From Cranoglanis bouderius (taxonomy: Eukaryota > Chordata > Actinopteri > Siluriformes > Cranoglanididae), in assembly GCA_023630585.1 (NCBI GenBank), contig CM042565.1, positions 3,983,513 through 4,047,512 of the forward strand: a DNA stretch of 64,000 nucleotides. Reading direction: 5' to 3'. Each line of letters begins with the position of its first letter. Position 1 is the stretch's first letter. Position numbers and translations under genes: made by a program. Of the stretch, positions 12,201-23,177 are shown one piece after another. The notes beneath the pieces were generated by a model. That model searched no databases. It had not been told where the DNA came from and saw nothing but the letters and a program-made list of their open reading frames with translations.

Positions 12201-15200
12201 ACATGATAACCATGTTCTCAAGGCGAAAGAATACCAGGACTCCAATCAAAGAATTTGTAAGGTTTGCACCTTGTATAAGTTCGCTGTTGAGATATGTTCC
12301 TTGATATGATGCAGTACAAACAAACACCACAAACTTCCTTTCTTGGGATGATAGACCCTGTGGTAAGGTATGTACCACCCCTTTCCATTCTTCAGTTTCA
12401 GTTGTTCTTCAGGTACAAGCTCAGCATGCCCACATTTCAAAATGCAGTCCATGAATTCCCTGTATTCCTTTGGAAAGTCTTGTTTTTCCTAAACTTTTTT
12501 TTCAGTGACATTGCTCTTTGTTCAGCCATCTGATGATTGTTTGGCATCTGAGGATCATTCCTCTTGAACAGCAATGGCAGCTGGTAATGTCCATCCTTCA
12601 TCTCAGCAGAGATGTCCATTATCTGCATGAATGTAAGATCTTTCTGGGACATCTCAGTCTTATCATAGGTGCTCTCAGGGAAATCATGATTGAATTGGTG
12701 GACCAGAAGCTCAGTTACGTTTTCAATAGAAATCTGATGTGCATAAACATATGGCCTAACTTGCTTATTGAGACAAGTGTGCTCACCATGCAGAATTCAC
12801 TACCCATCCAAGCAGTATCCAGATAGCAAAAGGCCCATTGCCCTCGCTATTTATTATCCTCCAAGGTTCCATCAGCTTTGATACATTTATTATAATTAGC
12901 AGGTCAATGTCAACATCAATGCTTGGTAAGCATACCTCTTTCATATATGGCCATTTTTCCACATCCCTTTGTTTTAGGATATGATCTTTGCTAACTGGGA
13001 TTTCTTTCTGGGTGTAAATATCTGGCAGCCCAAAGAACTCTTCCCCTTCCAGACTGCTCACTTCCAAACCTCTGATGACCAGGCTGTTGATGTGTTTCTC
13101 CTGGCCCATAGTGCGCAGAAAAATCTCCCCATTTCATTCAACTGCCTTCTGAGCCATTCCATGCAAAATGTGGTGGAACTACCTGGATCAAAGAATGCGT
13201 AAGTTTTGACAATGTGATTTGAGTTACTTAACATCACTTGTACCGGTACAATTACCAGTGTACAGTGATCATCACCGGATCCAAGGTCTTTATTTTCCAG
13301 TGATATAAAGGCCCTTTCACACTGAGCGCATCGCGATAAAGCGAAGCCGATCGCTGATGGGCAGTGATTTCACATCGAATGCGAAGCGATTGATCGCCTT
13401 CGGCTAATTTACGCTTGCACGATAGGTGGCACTGACCGAGACTGCATTTTACACCTGGATACTAGGTGGTGCAACCCATTATTCAGCTGATCGGCCTATA
13501 GTCTTTGACCACTGAGAAGAATCACGTAAATGTTGGCATATAGCACCACAAGGCACACAAACTGTTAAGAAGCACAGAAAAAGAAAGAAAATGGATTTCA
13601 CTGTGACTTTTATTCTCAGACACCAGTGATAACAAAAAGTCAACATCCATTATTTTCTCTCTTCCGGAATACTTTTCTTGGGTTTTCAATCTCACCCTTT
13701 TGTGCAACAGCAGCAGCTCCGGGCACGTGATATAAAGTTCATGTCTACTTGGACGGCCTGTTTCATCGTGGGGTGACGGAGAAAAAAAAATGACACACTG
13801 GTTGGAAAAAAAACCCTAGCTTTGTTGTGCCGCGATTGATCGCGCCCGGTGTAAATGCCGCTATAGGGATCTATTGTTTCGATTCAAGAGCGTCATCGTG
13901 TTATACATTCACGTCGCTTAATCGCGCTGCGTGAAAGGCCCTTAAGTCCACTGCTTACAGCCTTTTCAGACCCATTTCCTCTCTGTTCCTTCTTCTGAAG
14001 TGCACCGTTAGTCTTCTGAATGTGCAGAATGCTTGGGTGTCTTTTTGAACACTCTGAACATGTAAGGTGCCTTTTACAATCTTTACCCATATACCCTTTA
14101 ACCAAGCATCCAAAGCAAAAGCCCTTCATCCACAGTAATTCCACATGCTCATTATGAGACGTGGATAGCAACTCTTCACATGAATCTATGACATGTGCAC
14201 CACTGCAAATTTAGAGACAATTGGCTTGTCATACCAGGACGTTCTTTTTTAGGTGCTCCATTTCAGAAAGGTGCTGCTGCCACTGTGCTGGCAAAGCTGC
14301 TGCCCTTGCTCTTCGACTTACAGTACTGTGTAAAAGTTTTAGGCACCCTATATTTTTAGTGCAAACTTTGTTACAGATTATATGCACTGCGGAGATCAAG
14401 CTTGGTGAATATTTGAGCTGAACACAGTTGTTCGAGGGCCGCAGGGACAAGTAGTAGTGGATACTGGTACTTGATAGTGACTTGATCGAGTCCTCGGTAG
14501 TCTACAACGGGTCGAAAGCCACCCCCTTTCTTCTCCATGAAAATGAAGCCTGCTGACACGGGAGATGTGGATCGACGAATGTACTCCTGTTGCAGTGCTT
14601 CCTGGAGGTATTCCTCCATGAATGTTGTTTGGTTATGGAGACTGGGTAAATTCGGTTGCATGGGGTGGTGCTGTGACAGACCACTGGCTTTGGTCTTACT
14701 GAACGCTTCCCAAAGATTCTGGTATTCTGAGGGGATATTTAGGGGGTATGATTTTCTGGACTCTCCAGAAATTAGTATGCCATCACTAGCTGCGGTGCTC
14801 TGAGACAGTGGCTGTGGCAGTGAGATGACTGGTAAGTGATCTCTTTATCGGCTTCAAGGCCACAGTGACAAGGAAGGAAATTTGCTCCTGGTGCAGTACA
14901 CTGACTTGGAGGAGGGGCTGGGTACAGTGTGATGGCGCCATCATCAATGAGTCTTCCGCCTTGGCATGGGGAAGTGGGTGTGGCCTTTTTCTTTGTCTGT
15001 TTGTGTTTTAATGAAGTGCTATGAAACGGGAAACACTGGGGAGAAACCAAGATGTGGAAATGGCAGTGCTGTCACAATGTTGTTCCTCAACTACTCAGGT
15101 AGCACTCCAGTTCATAAATGTTCTCAAAATGTGTGCAAAATTGTTTTAATAATCCCACTCCTCGTTCAGTTATTATTTAATATCAAGTAAATGTAGTTGC

Positions 15201-16119
15201 TTCTGTTTCCCGAAATATAAATAAACTAGTAGCCTAAGTTACTAAGGATGAATGAATGAATGAATGTATTTTCATGTTATTGAATGTGGACTTTCTTTGT
15301 CCAGCAAGCTTGTGGCCAAAAGTATGTGGACACCTGACCATCACAACCAGAGCTTGTTGAACATCCCATTCCAAAACCATTGGCATTAAAATCAACATCT
15401 TACCAAGTGAAAATATCTTGAAAATCTTGAATGCCAAAGTTCTTTTGGAAAGTGGAGAAACCAGGGAACACATTAAACTCCACACAGACAGTAACCTGAG
15501 ATCAGCAAAGAACTGTAAGGTGGCAATGCTACCTGTACCACCATACTGCCCAGTTTCATTTTTGGTTAAACCTTAATAACATGCTTTCCAGTCTGCAAAA
15601 CCCTTTACCCTTTGGCAGGTGTTATAATTAATGTTATAATTTTAGATTTATTCTTATTTTAATATGTGCATTTATTACTGTTTTTACAGTAGATATTCTA
15701 GTTCTTTCCTTTACCCCATTCTCAATTTCTCCCTCTTTTTCTCCTTGCTCTCTCACTGTGTTTCAGAATGGCCTGAATTTGTAAAGAATTACGCACCGTG
15801 GTGGGCATCACATACACTCGACTGGCTCCAATACGGTAAAAACGTGCACCTGGTGCACTTCGAGGAGCTGAAGCGTGACCTTTTCACTGAGCTGAAGCGC
15901 ATGGTTCTCTTCTTGGGCCTTGATGTTTCAGAGGATCGGCTGCTGTGTGTTGTGGCACAAAAAGACGGCAACTTCAAGCGCTCAGGCCTCAGAAAGCTTG
16001 AGTATGATCCGTACACACTGGAGATGCGGGAAAAGATTGATGACCTCATACACAGCGTGGACGTTGTGCTCAAACTGAGGAACCTTTCAGGGGTTCCGGA
16101 TGATTATAGACCGAGATGA
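3244..16119 (+). CDS. wscd2: WSC-domain sulfotransferase-like protein, 3' part (probable WSCD2)
   Basis: Four exons are visible: 3244-3418, 5131-5295, 5536-5736 and 15767-16119. All have AG/GT borders, all three introns are phase 1, and the reading frame is continuous to a TGA at 16117-16119. The first exon encodes the end of a WSC domain (cysteine-rich; KCHCGF, CLNRC, ESCGNDEYF). The next two carry the sulfotransferase core, with a PAPS-binding 5'-PSB-like loop (SFPGAGNTWARHLIE) and a 3'-PB-like RNPYKALMAEFNRK motif. The last exon holds the C-terminal HFEELKRDL, KDGNFKRSGLRKL and GVPDDY block. WSCD proteins are Golgi type II membrane sialate:O-sulfotransferase-like enzymes; the signal anchor and first WSC domain must lie upstream of the window. 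WSCD2 is preferred over WSCD1 because chemerin-receptor-like genes follow, as in mammals. No break was seen. Confidence 0.85.
3419..5130 (+). other. wscd2-like intron, no inner gene
   Basis: The intron lies between the WSC-domain exon and the PAPS-loop exon, with GT at 3419 and a pyrimidine-rich acceptor ending at 5130. It is AT-rich. The open frames in it have no recognisable product and look random. Confidence 0.7.
6256..7249 (+). mobile_element. Tc1-like transposon, degenerate, TA-flanked
   Basis: Inverted ends start 'ctaaccccatttccaga' at 6256 and end with the complement at 7249. TA lies at 6254-6255 and 7250-7251. The transposase begins near 6565 (MGRGSPLCPKLRERIV), keeps the N-terminal helix-turn-helix (KIANNLGLSPSTVHNIVKRF) and the first catalytic aspartate (LWSDESMF). 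It is then frameshifted near 7050, and most of the C-terminal catalytic half is deleted. It lies in the long last wscd2 intron. Confidence 0.9.
7250..8252. other. Intronic, no gene or element recognised
   Basis: This is AT-rich intron sequence with a C-rich tract near 7410-7442. The open frame at 7401-7766 is low complexity at its start and resembles nothing I know. Confidence 0.5.
8255..9826 (+). mobile_element. Tc1-like transposon with ~200-bp inverted repeats
   Basis: The terminal repeats begin 'cagtatctcacaaaagtga' (8255) and end with the inverse at 9826. TA is duplicated at 8253-8254 and 9827-9828. The arms are about 200 bases and carry inner and outer 'gtgagtgtac'/'gagtacacccctcac' blocks, like the IR/DR layout of fish Tc1 elements. 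It holds an almost full-length but dead transposase and is the best preserved Tc1 copy here. A deletion derivative of the same family is at 22346-22866. Confidence 0.93.
8605..9555 (+). pseudogene. Tc1-like DDE transposase, inactivated
   Basis: The start codon at 8605 gives MAPHGKELSEDLKKR, followed by paired-type helix-turn-helix domains (KIANTLKLSCSTVAKTIQRF) and the RNRPRHGRPKKL linker. A 4-base loss near 9062-9066 removes the Ser of the expected W-S-D-E block and shifts the frame. Downstream, in other frames, the HGGGSVMVWG and QHDNDPKHT-like blocks remain. A stop replaces a codon near 9267 (cgg-taa), and a Trp-to-stop change (gag-tag) lies near 9490. At least three lesions exclude activity of this copy. 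Confidence 0.9.
10497..10722 (+). mobile_element. Tc1-like deletion derivative inside the Pao element
   Basis: The sequence 'aaccccaattccaaataaagttg' resembles a Tc1 terminal repeat and leads directly into the end of a transposase frame (VLNWSACSPDLSPIENIW). Nearly all of the gene between them is missing. It interrupts the Pao integrase region. Confidence 0.75.
13309..13942. mobile_element. PIF/Harbinger-like MITE in the Pao gag-protease region
   Basis: The ends are inverted: 'aggccctttcacac' at 13309 and 'gtgaaaggccct' ending at 13942. A 3-base TAA duplication lies at 13306-13308 and 13943-13945. GGCCCTTTCACAC-type ends with TWA duplications are characteristic of PIF/Harbinger. Internally, CG-rich 'atcgcgataaagcg' and 'gcgattgatcgcg' motifs repeat near both ends. 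The 634-bp body codes for nothing recognisable. Pao coding resumes on both sides, so the MITE came later. Confidence 0.85.
14320..14420. mobile_element. Tc1-like terminal fragment
   Basis: The stretch 'gtactgtgtaaaagttttagg' followed by 'caccctatatttttag' resembles the end of a common fish Tc1 family. No partner end or transposase was found nearby. It separates the Pao gag relic from a gypsy fragment. Confidence 0.5.
14424..14715 (-). pseudogene. Ty3/gypsy reverse transcriptase fragment
   Basis: Minus-strand translation gives AFSKTKASGL, then EYLQEALQQEYIRRSTSPVS, FIFMEKKGGGFRPVVDYRGL and FTKLDLRSAYNL. This is the N-terminal finger/palm part of a Ty3/gypsy RT, up to the first aspartate box (KLDLRSAY). 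The YxDD part, RNase H and integrase are absent, so it is a truncated scrap. Confidence 0.85.
14716..15300. other. Intronic, no recognised content
   Basis: No domain or clear repeat end was recognised on either strand. It may contain further eroded retroelement sequence adjoining the gypsy fragment. Confidence 0.4.
15305..15400. mobile_element. Tc1-like terminal fragment
   Basis: The sequence 'ggccaaaagtatgtggacac' followed by 'ctgaccatcacaac' is the start of a widespread fish Tc1 family. The other end and the transposase are missing. Confidence 0.55.
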
Positions 16120-16310
16120 TACAACCTCACACTCTTTCTTTATCTGGTCATTTTTGTTTCTGTAGTATTTTGGGGTTGGTGTTTTTCATTTTCTTGCTCT
16201 CTTCCTGATGGAAAAAAACCCTACAGTTTCCTTATTTTTTGTGGCTCAACCAAAAAAAAGACCTTTAAGAAGGAGGAACACTAAGAACAATAAACCAGCA
16301 CTTTGAGTTA
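16120..16310 (+). other. wscd2-like 3' UTR start with poly(A) signal candidate
   Basis: This sequence follows the TGA at 16117-16119 and is AT-rich. An AATAAA lies near 16290 ('gaacaataaacc'). A (GT)n microsatellite follows at about 16449-16482. The real cleavage site may be further downstream. Confidence 0.4.
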
Positions 16311-16444
16311 GCAGATACAGAAGGATGAACAGTTTCTAAAAGTCACATGACATGCTGATGGTAAAGCAAGACAATCTGGTAACTACAGACAACTTACTAT
16401 GAGGGCTATAGTGAGTGGTGAAGCACTTTTTTATGTGTTGTCTC

Positions 16445-16485
<41 letters not shown>

Positions 16486-16796
16486 GTATTATACTCTGAA
16501 CTCCTGGAGACATGCTGTATTGATCACAGTTTGCTGGTCGGACCAACATTATGGCACTAGGTGATGTAATGAACTGTGCAGCTGACATTTGGTCTAAGCC
16601 TGATGTCATAACCTGATAGTTTTATGTCTTCATTCTATTTTAGCCACAATTTTGCAAATAGAAAAATAATTATTCAAAGAGAAACATAGTAGAGTAGACA
16701 ATGAACAGAAATATGAGGCTTTTTTGTTGAATATTTTTGTAAGGAAAATTTTATTGCCAGAAATAGCCAGTTTGCAAGATGATTGAAGGCTTAAGC

Positions 16797-16905
16797 AAAC
16801 AAACAAACATAAAAGTTACACGTACATATAATCCAATTGCATTGTGCAAAGCCTGAAATAATACCTATTAAAATATTTAAAATCACAGAATCAGCTTAGA
16901 ATTTT
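16797..16905. repeat. Dispersed repeat pair, copy A
   Basis: It matches 49501-49601 over about 100 bases, for example 'aacaaacaaac', 'ataatccaa', 'attaaaatatt' and 'agaatcagctta'. At the second site a Tc1-like element begins just where the match ends. No coding function is visible. Confidence 0.65.
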
Positions 16906-17145
16906 AGAATGTTATTTTGAACCTTAATTATTTCTGTACTGGTGTGACTTTAATGGAGGGATGTGGTTCTGAATCAATGTACAATTTTAACGTATGCGTA
17001 AGACTGGAGGATTTTCTTTTTCCAGGAAGATTGATCTGCACTATGAAAATTAAGAAACTGGCTGTATGCAAAAAAAAAGACAAAAAAAAACCCTTACCTT
17101 CTCATGTTGTGTTGTATTTTATTCTACAGTAAGGACAAATAGTTA

Positions 17146-18360
17146 CAGTGCCCTCTACTAATATTGGCACTCTTGGTAAATATGAGCAAAGAAGGCTGTG
17201 AAAAATTGTCTTAATTGTTTAACCGTTTGATCTTTTGTTAAAAAAATTCACAAAAATACTCTGCTCTCATGGATATCAAACAATTGCAAACAAAACACTT
17301 TGTTAAATATAAGTGTGCAACAATTATTGGCACCCTTTTAGTCAATACTTTGTGCTACCTCCCTTTGCCAAGATAACATCTCTGAGTCTTCTCCTATAAT
17401 GCCTGATGAGGTTGGAGAATACATGGCAAGAGATCTGAGACCATTCCTCCATACAGAATCTCTCCAGATCCTTCAAATTTCGAGGTCCACGCTGGTGGAA
17501 TCTCCTCTTCAGTTCACCCCACAGGTTTTCTATGGGTCAGGGGACTGCGATGGTCATGGCAGGAGCTTGATTTTGTCTTGCTGGAAGATCCAAACACGGC
17601 CCATTTTAAGCTTTCTGGCAGAGGCAGTCAGGTTTTCATTTAATAGCTGTTGATATTAGATAGAGTCCATGATATGGTGATGTAGGTGACTTCAGATTGT
17701 AGTTTTGGAGACTTTCTGACCCCAAGATGCAACTAACTTCTGCAGTTCTCCAGCTGTGATCCATGGAGATTTTTTCGCCACTCGAACCATCCTCTTCACA
17801 GTGCGTTGAGACAATATAGACACACATCCAATTCCAGGTTGATTCATAACATTTCCAGTTGACTGGACCTTCTTAATTATTGCCCTGATGGTGGAAATGG
17901 GCATTTTCAATGCTTGTGCAATTTTCTTAAAGCCACTTCCCATTTTGTGAAGCTCAACAACCTTTAGCCGCACATCACAGCTGTATTCCTTGATCTTACC
18001 CATTGTGATGAATGACTAAGTGAATTTGGCCTGTGTTATCTCATATTTATACCCCTGTGAAACAGGAAGTCATGGTTGAACAATTTCCTGTTCCTATTCA
18101 CCCAGGTGTACTAAAAAAATGTAAAATGTCAGTGGGAATATACTTCAAATAAATTTTTCTCATATGAATTCATAGGGGTGCCAATAATGTTTTTTTTTTA
18201 TAAACCTGTGTTGTGTTTGCAATTGTTTGATATCCATGAGAGCAGAGTAGTTTTGTGAATTTTTTGAACAAAAGATCAAAAGGTTAAACAATAAAGACAA
18301 TTTTTCACAGCCTTCTTTGCTCATATTTACCAAGAGTGCCAATATTAGTGGAGGGCACTG
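17146..18360 (-). mobile_element. Tc1-like transposon, internally deleted
   Basis: The ends are 'cagtgccctctactaatatt' at 17146 and its inverse ending at 18360, with arms of about 150 bases. TA lies at 17144-17145 and 18361-18362. The minus strand holds the start of a transposase (about 18003-17692; MGKIKEYSCDVRLKVVEL, KIAQALKMPISTIRAIIKK) up to the linker. The DDE catalytic domain is absent. Confidence 0.92.
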
Positions 18361-19312
18361 TACTCATTCAATGCACACATATGTTTACATCAAGTTATCA
18401 GCAACCCATGACCTATGATATGTAGTTAATACACTGCCCATCAAAGCTGGGGTATGAAAAATCACATGAGATCTCGAAAGTACAGAGCAAGATGCTAAAA
18501 GCGAGTTTTAAATAATAATAATTACAAATTCACCTTGTTATCCTCAAAACAAACCTGGTTAGCGTTTAATATCAAAGCTGGGGATAGAAAAAAAAAAAGC
18601 TAATTTATAGAAAACAGATTGAAAAGCTTTTGACAAGCAGTGTACATTATCCTAAACATAGAACTGACTATTATCATATTATAATATAATTAATTTAATC
18701 GATACCAAACATTTTTCAAGCACAATTGTACAGAGCTGCTGAAGTGACCTGATATTGTCAATAAGTTGTGGCCACAAATGAATATACAGTATTGAAGTCA
18801 GTACAGTAATATTTTAGTACTTATGTGGCCACTAGTTAATTATTCAGAAGGAATGTGTGACAAAGTATATTCACTTTGAGAATTTGCTTAAGGTGACGCA
18901 GGGTGATGATCCGTGTCGCAACACCAGTGACTCCAGTATGCATCATTCTAAGGTTGACGTAAAGCGGAATATGATCTCATCCCAGTCATGTTTAAGTTCC
19001 TGTGGTCACAGTGGTCTAATTCAGTTATTCTCTCTGTCTCATTCATTCATGGCCACAAAAGAGATTGAGAACAAATAACACTAGTTTGAGAATCTGATTT
19101 TAGAATGAAAAACATATTTAGGTCATAAGCATTTTGGACCCTACTGTAGCTACACAATGACCATTACTGTATTTTAACACTGTATTATTGTGTTTATGCT
19201 AAAAGCGATGAATTATAGGTGTAGAATAAGAATCGTGTATACAGACGTGGCAGAAGCTTTGCAACAAATGCTATTGATTCCTAATAATTCAACTTCCTCT
19301 CTACATTCTATT

Positions 19313-19314
<2 letters not shown>

Positions 19315-19372
<58 letters not shown>
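19315..19372. repeat. (TC)n microsatellite
   Basis: This is a near-perfect CT dinucleotide run of about 58 bases. Confidence 0.95.
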
Positions 19373-19377
<5 letters not shown>

Positions 19378-20867
19378 TGAACAACATTGTGAAATGCAAC
19401 AGTGGGAGTTTTTCCTTTGGAAAGTAGAGACTGTTGCCATTAAATCAGCTTGCGATCTCTTTCTCAGTATAACTGTATTAACTGTGGAAATGAAAATCCA
19501 AAAACAAAGAAAATGTCTCAAGGAACTGTATATGTGCTAATGCCTCCTTCTTCAGACCAATGATAAATTGCAGACTTAGATATTCAAATAGTGATTCATT
19601 AAGCCCTGTATAACGTATACGATTAACCACAAATTTTCCCCCTCATCTCACTGATTTGTGTTTACATTACATTACATTACATTACATTACCCTGTTACGT
19701 TATCACGCTGTTCATTATTTTACTGTTACCATGACAGTGTGTGCCTTTGACATTATAGGCCTCATTTAACAAGCTGAATATGAACTAATTTATTTGTAAA
19801 TCATTTGCAGGAACATGTATAGGAGGTGGTATTCATGAAAATCCAGTCTGATTTTCCTGAGTTTGCATCCTTGTACATGTAAGGGGACTCACAAATGTGA
19901 AATTTTTTGATTGGCTACAAATCATATAATTGTTGATGAGTTACTTCAAATTTATATTTAGATGGCACTGTCAAGTTTAAATCATGTTTATTTCAATTAC
20001 ACACACAGATTTAATGAACATTTTGTGAAACTCATTTTATATTTCATATCAAATCATTTAATGTTAATGACCTGAAAGAAGAAGAAATCCAAGACAAATC
20101 CATAAATTAACAAAAATAAAATAAGACAAGCCATTTAACTATGACAAAAGTAATTGCACCATATAAAAGGAGGAGTTTTGTCATTTTAAGCTCTGTGAAC
20201 TGTGGCTTTTGTGGAGTTTTGTGGGTGGCACTAAATGTAAATCAGCTGAACTGACAATGCACATGGTAATTTATTGACTTTATCATTGAAATTTTCAACA
20301 TACACATGAGTATGAAGAAAATCTTTGTTACCAAAATTTTTGTAAATCTGATGGGATTTTTTTTTAGTTCAGTTTGGCCTATGAAAACAACTGAAACATT
20401 GATAAATGAGGGTTATTGGTTGTTTTTTCTCTGTTGCAGAGAAGTGGTGTGGTTTCCAGAGTTTTAGAGCTTTATATGTTTAAGTTTAAGTGCTATGCTT
20501 TTCCTGAGCAGCTCTTTGAATGACTTCTTCTGCTAGATTTCTGCTACACAATCTGCTGAATTTCTGTGCACCTCCTCTGACAACATGGCTTACTGGAGCT
20601 TTCTAGAATGGTACTCATACCTTGTAGCACTTTCATACAACCCAAAGTCCTGCAAATTTCACTTAAAATCCCACAAGTGCGTGTGCTATATGTTGGTATA
20701 GTGCCCTGTGTTTTGGGCTTTCCTCATTGATTTTACCTTCAGTCCTTTAGCACAGGAGTGCAGTGTTAACGATGAAGGGCCAGTACATTATTCCAGACAT
20801 ACTCCTGCAGCCATTTTGGCCCTTTGAATATTGTATTTGACACCTCGGCCTCTAAAATTAAAGTAGG

Positions 20868-20871
<4 letters not shown>

Positions 20872-20925
<54 letters not shown>
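20872..20925. repeat. (TG)n microsatellite
   Basis: This is an uninterrupted TG dinucleotide run of about 54 bases. Confidence 0.95.
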
Positions 20926-20928
<3 letters not shown>

Positions 20929-21886
20929 CTGAATACCTGAACACATACTAAACTTGAATATTTATATAAGTAATTGTGTGATATTCTTTTCCTGCTAAAG
21001 TTGATAAGCATATGCCATAATTTTTTTTTTTTGCAATGATGTCATTCTAGAAATGTTTATTTTATGTGAAGTTATTATTAATTCTATGTTGCAAATATCC
21101 CCTTTTGTTTCTTGCATTCATATTAGTTAGCCACAATAACTAACTAAAGAGAAACTGAACATTTATTTAGAATTTGATCAACTGTTTAAAATCATATGAA
21201 AATGTCAGATGATCTACATGAAACATTACATTTAGTTCCCATTTAAAACCACACACCGGGTTGTAAAGCAAGTATTGCTTCCAGTACACACATATTGTTG
21301 TATGGCTTTAAAAAACTATTGGTAGGCTGAGACTGAAAGAGAGATAATTTCGCTCCTATTTTTTCCACAGAGCCTCAGATCCCCAGTCAATCTGAATGTA
21401 TTTTCAATGGAATGAATGTAATGTAATACTAATGAGGACTATTAGCTGTGTGATGTTGAAAGATGATGTTCTTTTCACTATACACTATGTCACTGTGGAC
21501 AAACTTGGCTTTCATTTCCTCAAAAAGTGTAAAAACATGTACTACAATGTACTATTTTTGTACTTGCCTGAATGAGGCTCATGGGCCCTCGATAATAAAC
21601 AGCTCTAAATGCAATCGCATTTTTTACTGGCATGACCATATGCTGAAATACTTTGCTAATTATATAATACATTCATACAGTATAAGGTATCTGTGTACAT
21701 TTCTGAATGCACATCTAGTTGTTTGTAGGCAGCAGTTTCCTATAAATCAGGTGGACATTTTTATCTGAATTACTTTTTACATAGCTGCACTAGTATAATG
21801 AAGTCCTTAGCTTCCTTTTTCTGCCCCGTCCAGGTATTTCATGTATTTTCTGCCCCTAGCCAGTTCAGGTATTTCATGTGTTCCAG

Positions 21887-21946
21887 CTCAAGCACACCTG
21901 GTGCAACTAATGAAGCCCTTGATTAGTTGCATCAGGGGTGCTTGAG
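21887..21946. repeat. Palindromic hairpin sequence
   Basis: The arms 'ctcaagcacacctggtgcaa' and an inverse ending 'gggtgcttgag' pair with few mismatches around a short centre ('ctaatgaagcccttgattag'). The whole is 60 bases. It lies directly upstream of the dispersed repeat at 22001-22148 and may be the terminal hairpin of a non-autonomous element. Confidence 0.7.
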
Positions 21947-22000
21947 ACAACACCTGTTTTGCATATTTGTGCTGTTGTGAGGGATTCTAGTTTTGTGAAT

Positions 22001-22148
22001 TTTCAGTTGAAAATTCAGTTGAAGCATTCATTGTGTTGAACTAGTTCAATTGCTTTAGCTTGATTTGTTCATTGCAAAAAGCTGAAAGTCTGTAAATTTT
22101 GACCATAAACCTGATTTGCAATGGGGGTTGAATAATTTTCAACTGTAT
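22001..22148. repeat. Dispersed repeat, copy B
   Basis: This is the counterpart of 1-168, in the same orientation, sharing 'cattgtgttgaa' (copy A: 'cgttgtgttgag') and the end 'ggggttgaataatttt'. Confidence 0.7.
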
Positions 22149-22345
22149 TTGTTCTGTAGCTGCTTCACTAGTGAATGATTCTGAGCTGATTTATTCTCTT
22201 TGTGGAATTTGTATCACTACCCACTTGTTTTACCTAGGAGCTGGAAGGTGTTTGTGTGTTCCTCTGTATTTTTTGTATTTCAAATTCAATTATATCTGGT
22301 GAAGGTGAGTCATCCGTGATGTCTGCTCAGTTTCTGATATATATA

Positions 22346-22861
22346 TAGTATCTCACAAAAGTGGGTACACCCCTCACCCCTCACACAGATATTATTATAT
22401 CTTTTCATGGGACAACACTGATGAACTTTGCAACAATGTAAAGTAGTGAGTGTACAGCTTGTATAACAGTAAATTTGCTGTCCCCTCAAAATAACTCCAC
22501 CAGCTCTGTGATGGAGGAGTGGAAGAGGACTCCAGTGGCAACCTGTGAAGCTCTGGTGAACTCCATGCCCAACAGGGTTAAGGCAGTGCTGGAAAATAAT
22601 GGTGGCCACACAAAATATTGACACTTTCGGCCCAATTTGGACATTTTCACTTAGGGGTGTACTTACTTTTGTTGTCAGCGGTTTAGACATTAATGGCTGT
22701 GTGTTGAGTTATTTTGAGGGGACAGCAAGTTTACACTGTTATACAAGCTGTACACTCACTACTTTACATTGTAGCAAAGTGTCATTTCTTCAGTGTTATC
22801 CCATGAAAAGTTATAATAAAATATTTACAAAAATGTGAGGGGTGTACTCACTTTTGTGAGA

Positions 22862-22866
<5 letters not shown>
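22346..22866 (+). mobile_element. Deletion derivative of the 8255-9826 Tc1 family
   Basis: Both terminal repeats of the 8255-9826 family are kept ('agtatctcacaaaagtg' … 'cacttttgtgagatact'). Between them only the last part of the transposase frame remains ('gtggaagaggactccagtgg'), joined to the left arm with loss of roughly 1 kb. It ends in a long (TA)n tract at its target site. Confidence 0.9.

Positions 22867-22940
<74 letters not shown>
22867..22940. repeat. (TA)n microsatellite at Tc1 end
   Basis: A perfect AT dinucleotide run of about 74 bases begins exactly at the right end of the Tc1 derivative, where the TA target duplication should be. Confidence 0.95.
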
Positions 22941-22944
<4 letters not shown>

Positions 22945-23177
22945 AATTGTATGTAACTGTAATTTGATTACAGGAATTTAAACTAATCGTGAATTCTACA
23001 GATAGTACCTGAGTGCTATCAAACAGGAAGAAAACTGACGTGTTCAACCAAATTTATATATAAACCAAATTTGGGTGCACCAGACCAAAATTACACAAGC
23101 AAATTATAGCCCATAAGTGCAAAACTATGTACTGTACTCAAAATAATATCACATGCAGTGAAACAGGAATGTTTTAA

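Larger units (their letters stand above)
9885..14215 (-). mobile_element. BEL/Pao LTR retrotransposon, internal region, degenerate
   Basis: Read on the minus strand, the order is: gag-type zinc knuckles (about 14171-13960; CFGC…C…C-S-E-C), a retropepsin-like segment (about 13225-13110; FFDPGSST on the complement), reverse transcriptase (about 12450-11920; DVEKMFHQI and the YVDDM box), RNase H-like (about 11460-11230; FCDASKSG), and integrase core and tail (about 10435-9885; LRSDNGTNF, WKRLIRMVKR, LDDE). The gag-protease-RT-RNaseH-integrase order and YVDDM box are typical of Pao. Stops and frame changes are frequent. Two later insertions interrupt it (10497-10722 and 13309-13942). No LTRs were identified. 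Confidence 0.87.
18363..21886. other. Intergenic, no gene recognised
   Basis: No coding region was found between the wscd2-like gene and the receptor genes. It holds microsatellites: (TC)n at about 19315-19372, (ACATT)n at about 19662-19690 and (TG)n at about 20872-20925. A 20-kb stretch without exons separates the two host loci. Confidence 0.6.
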
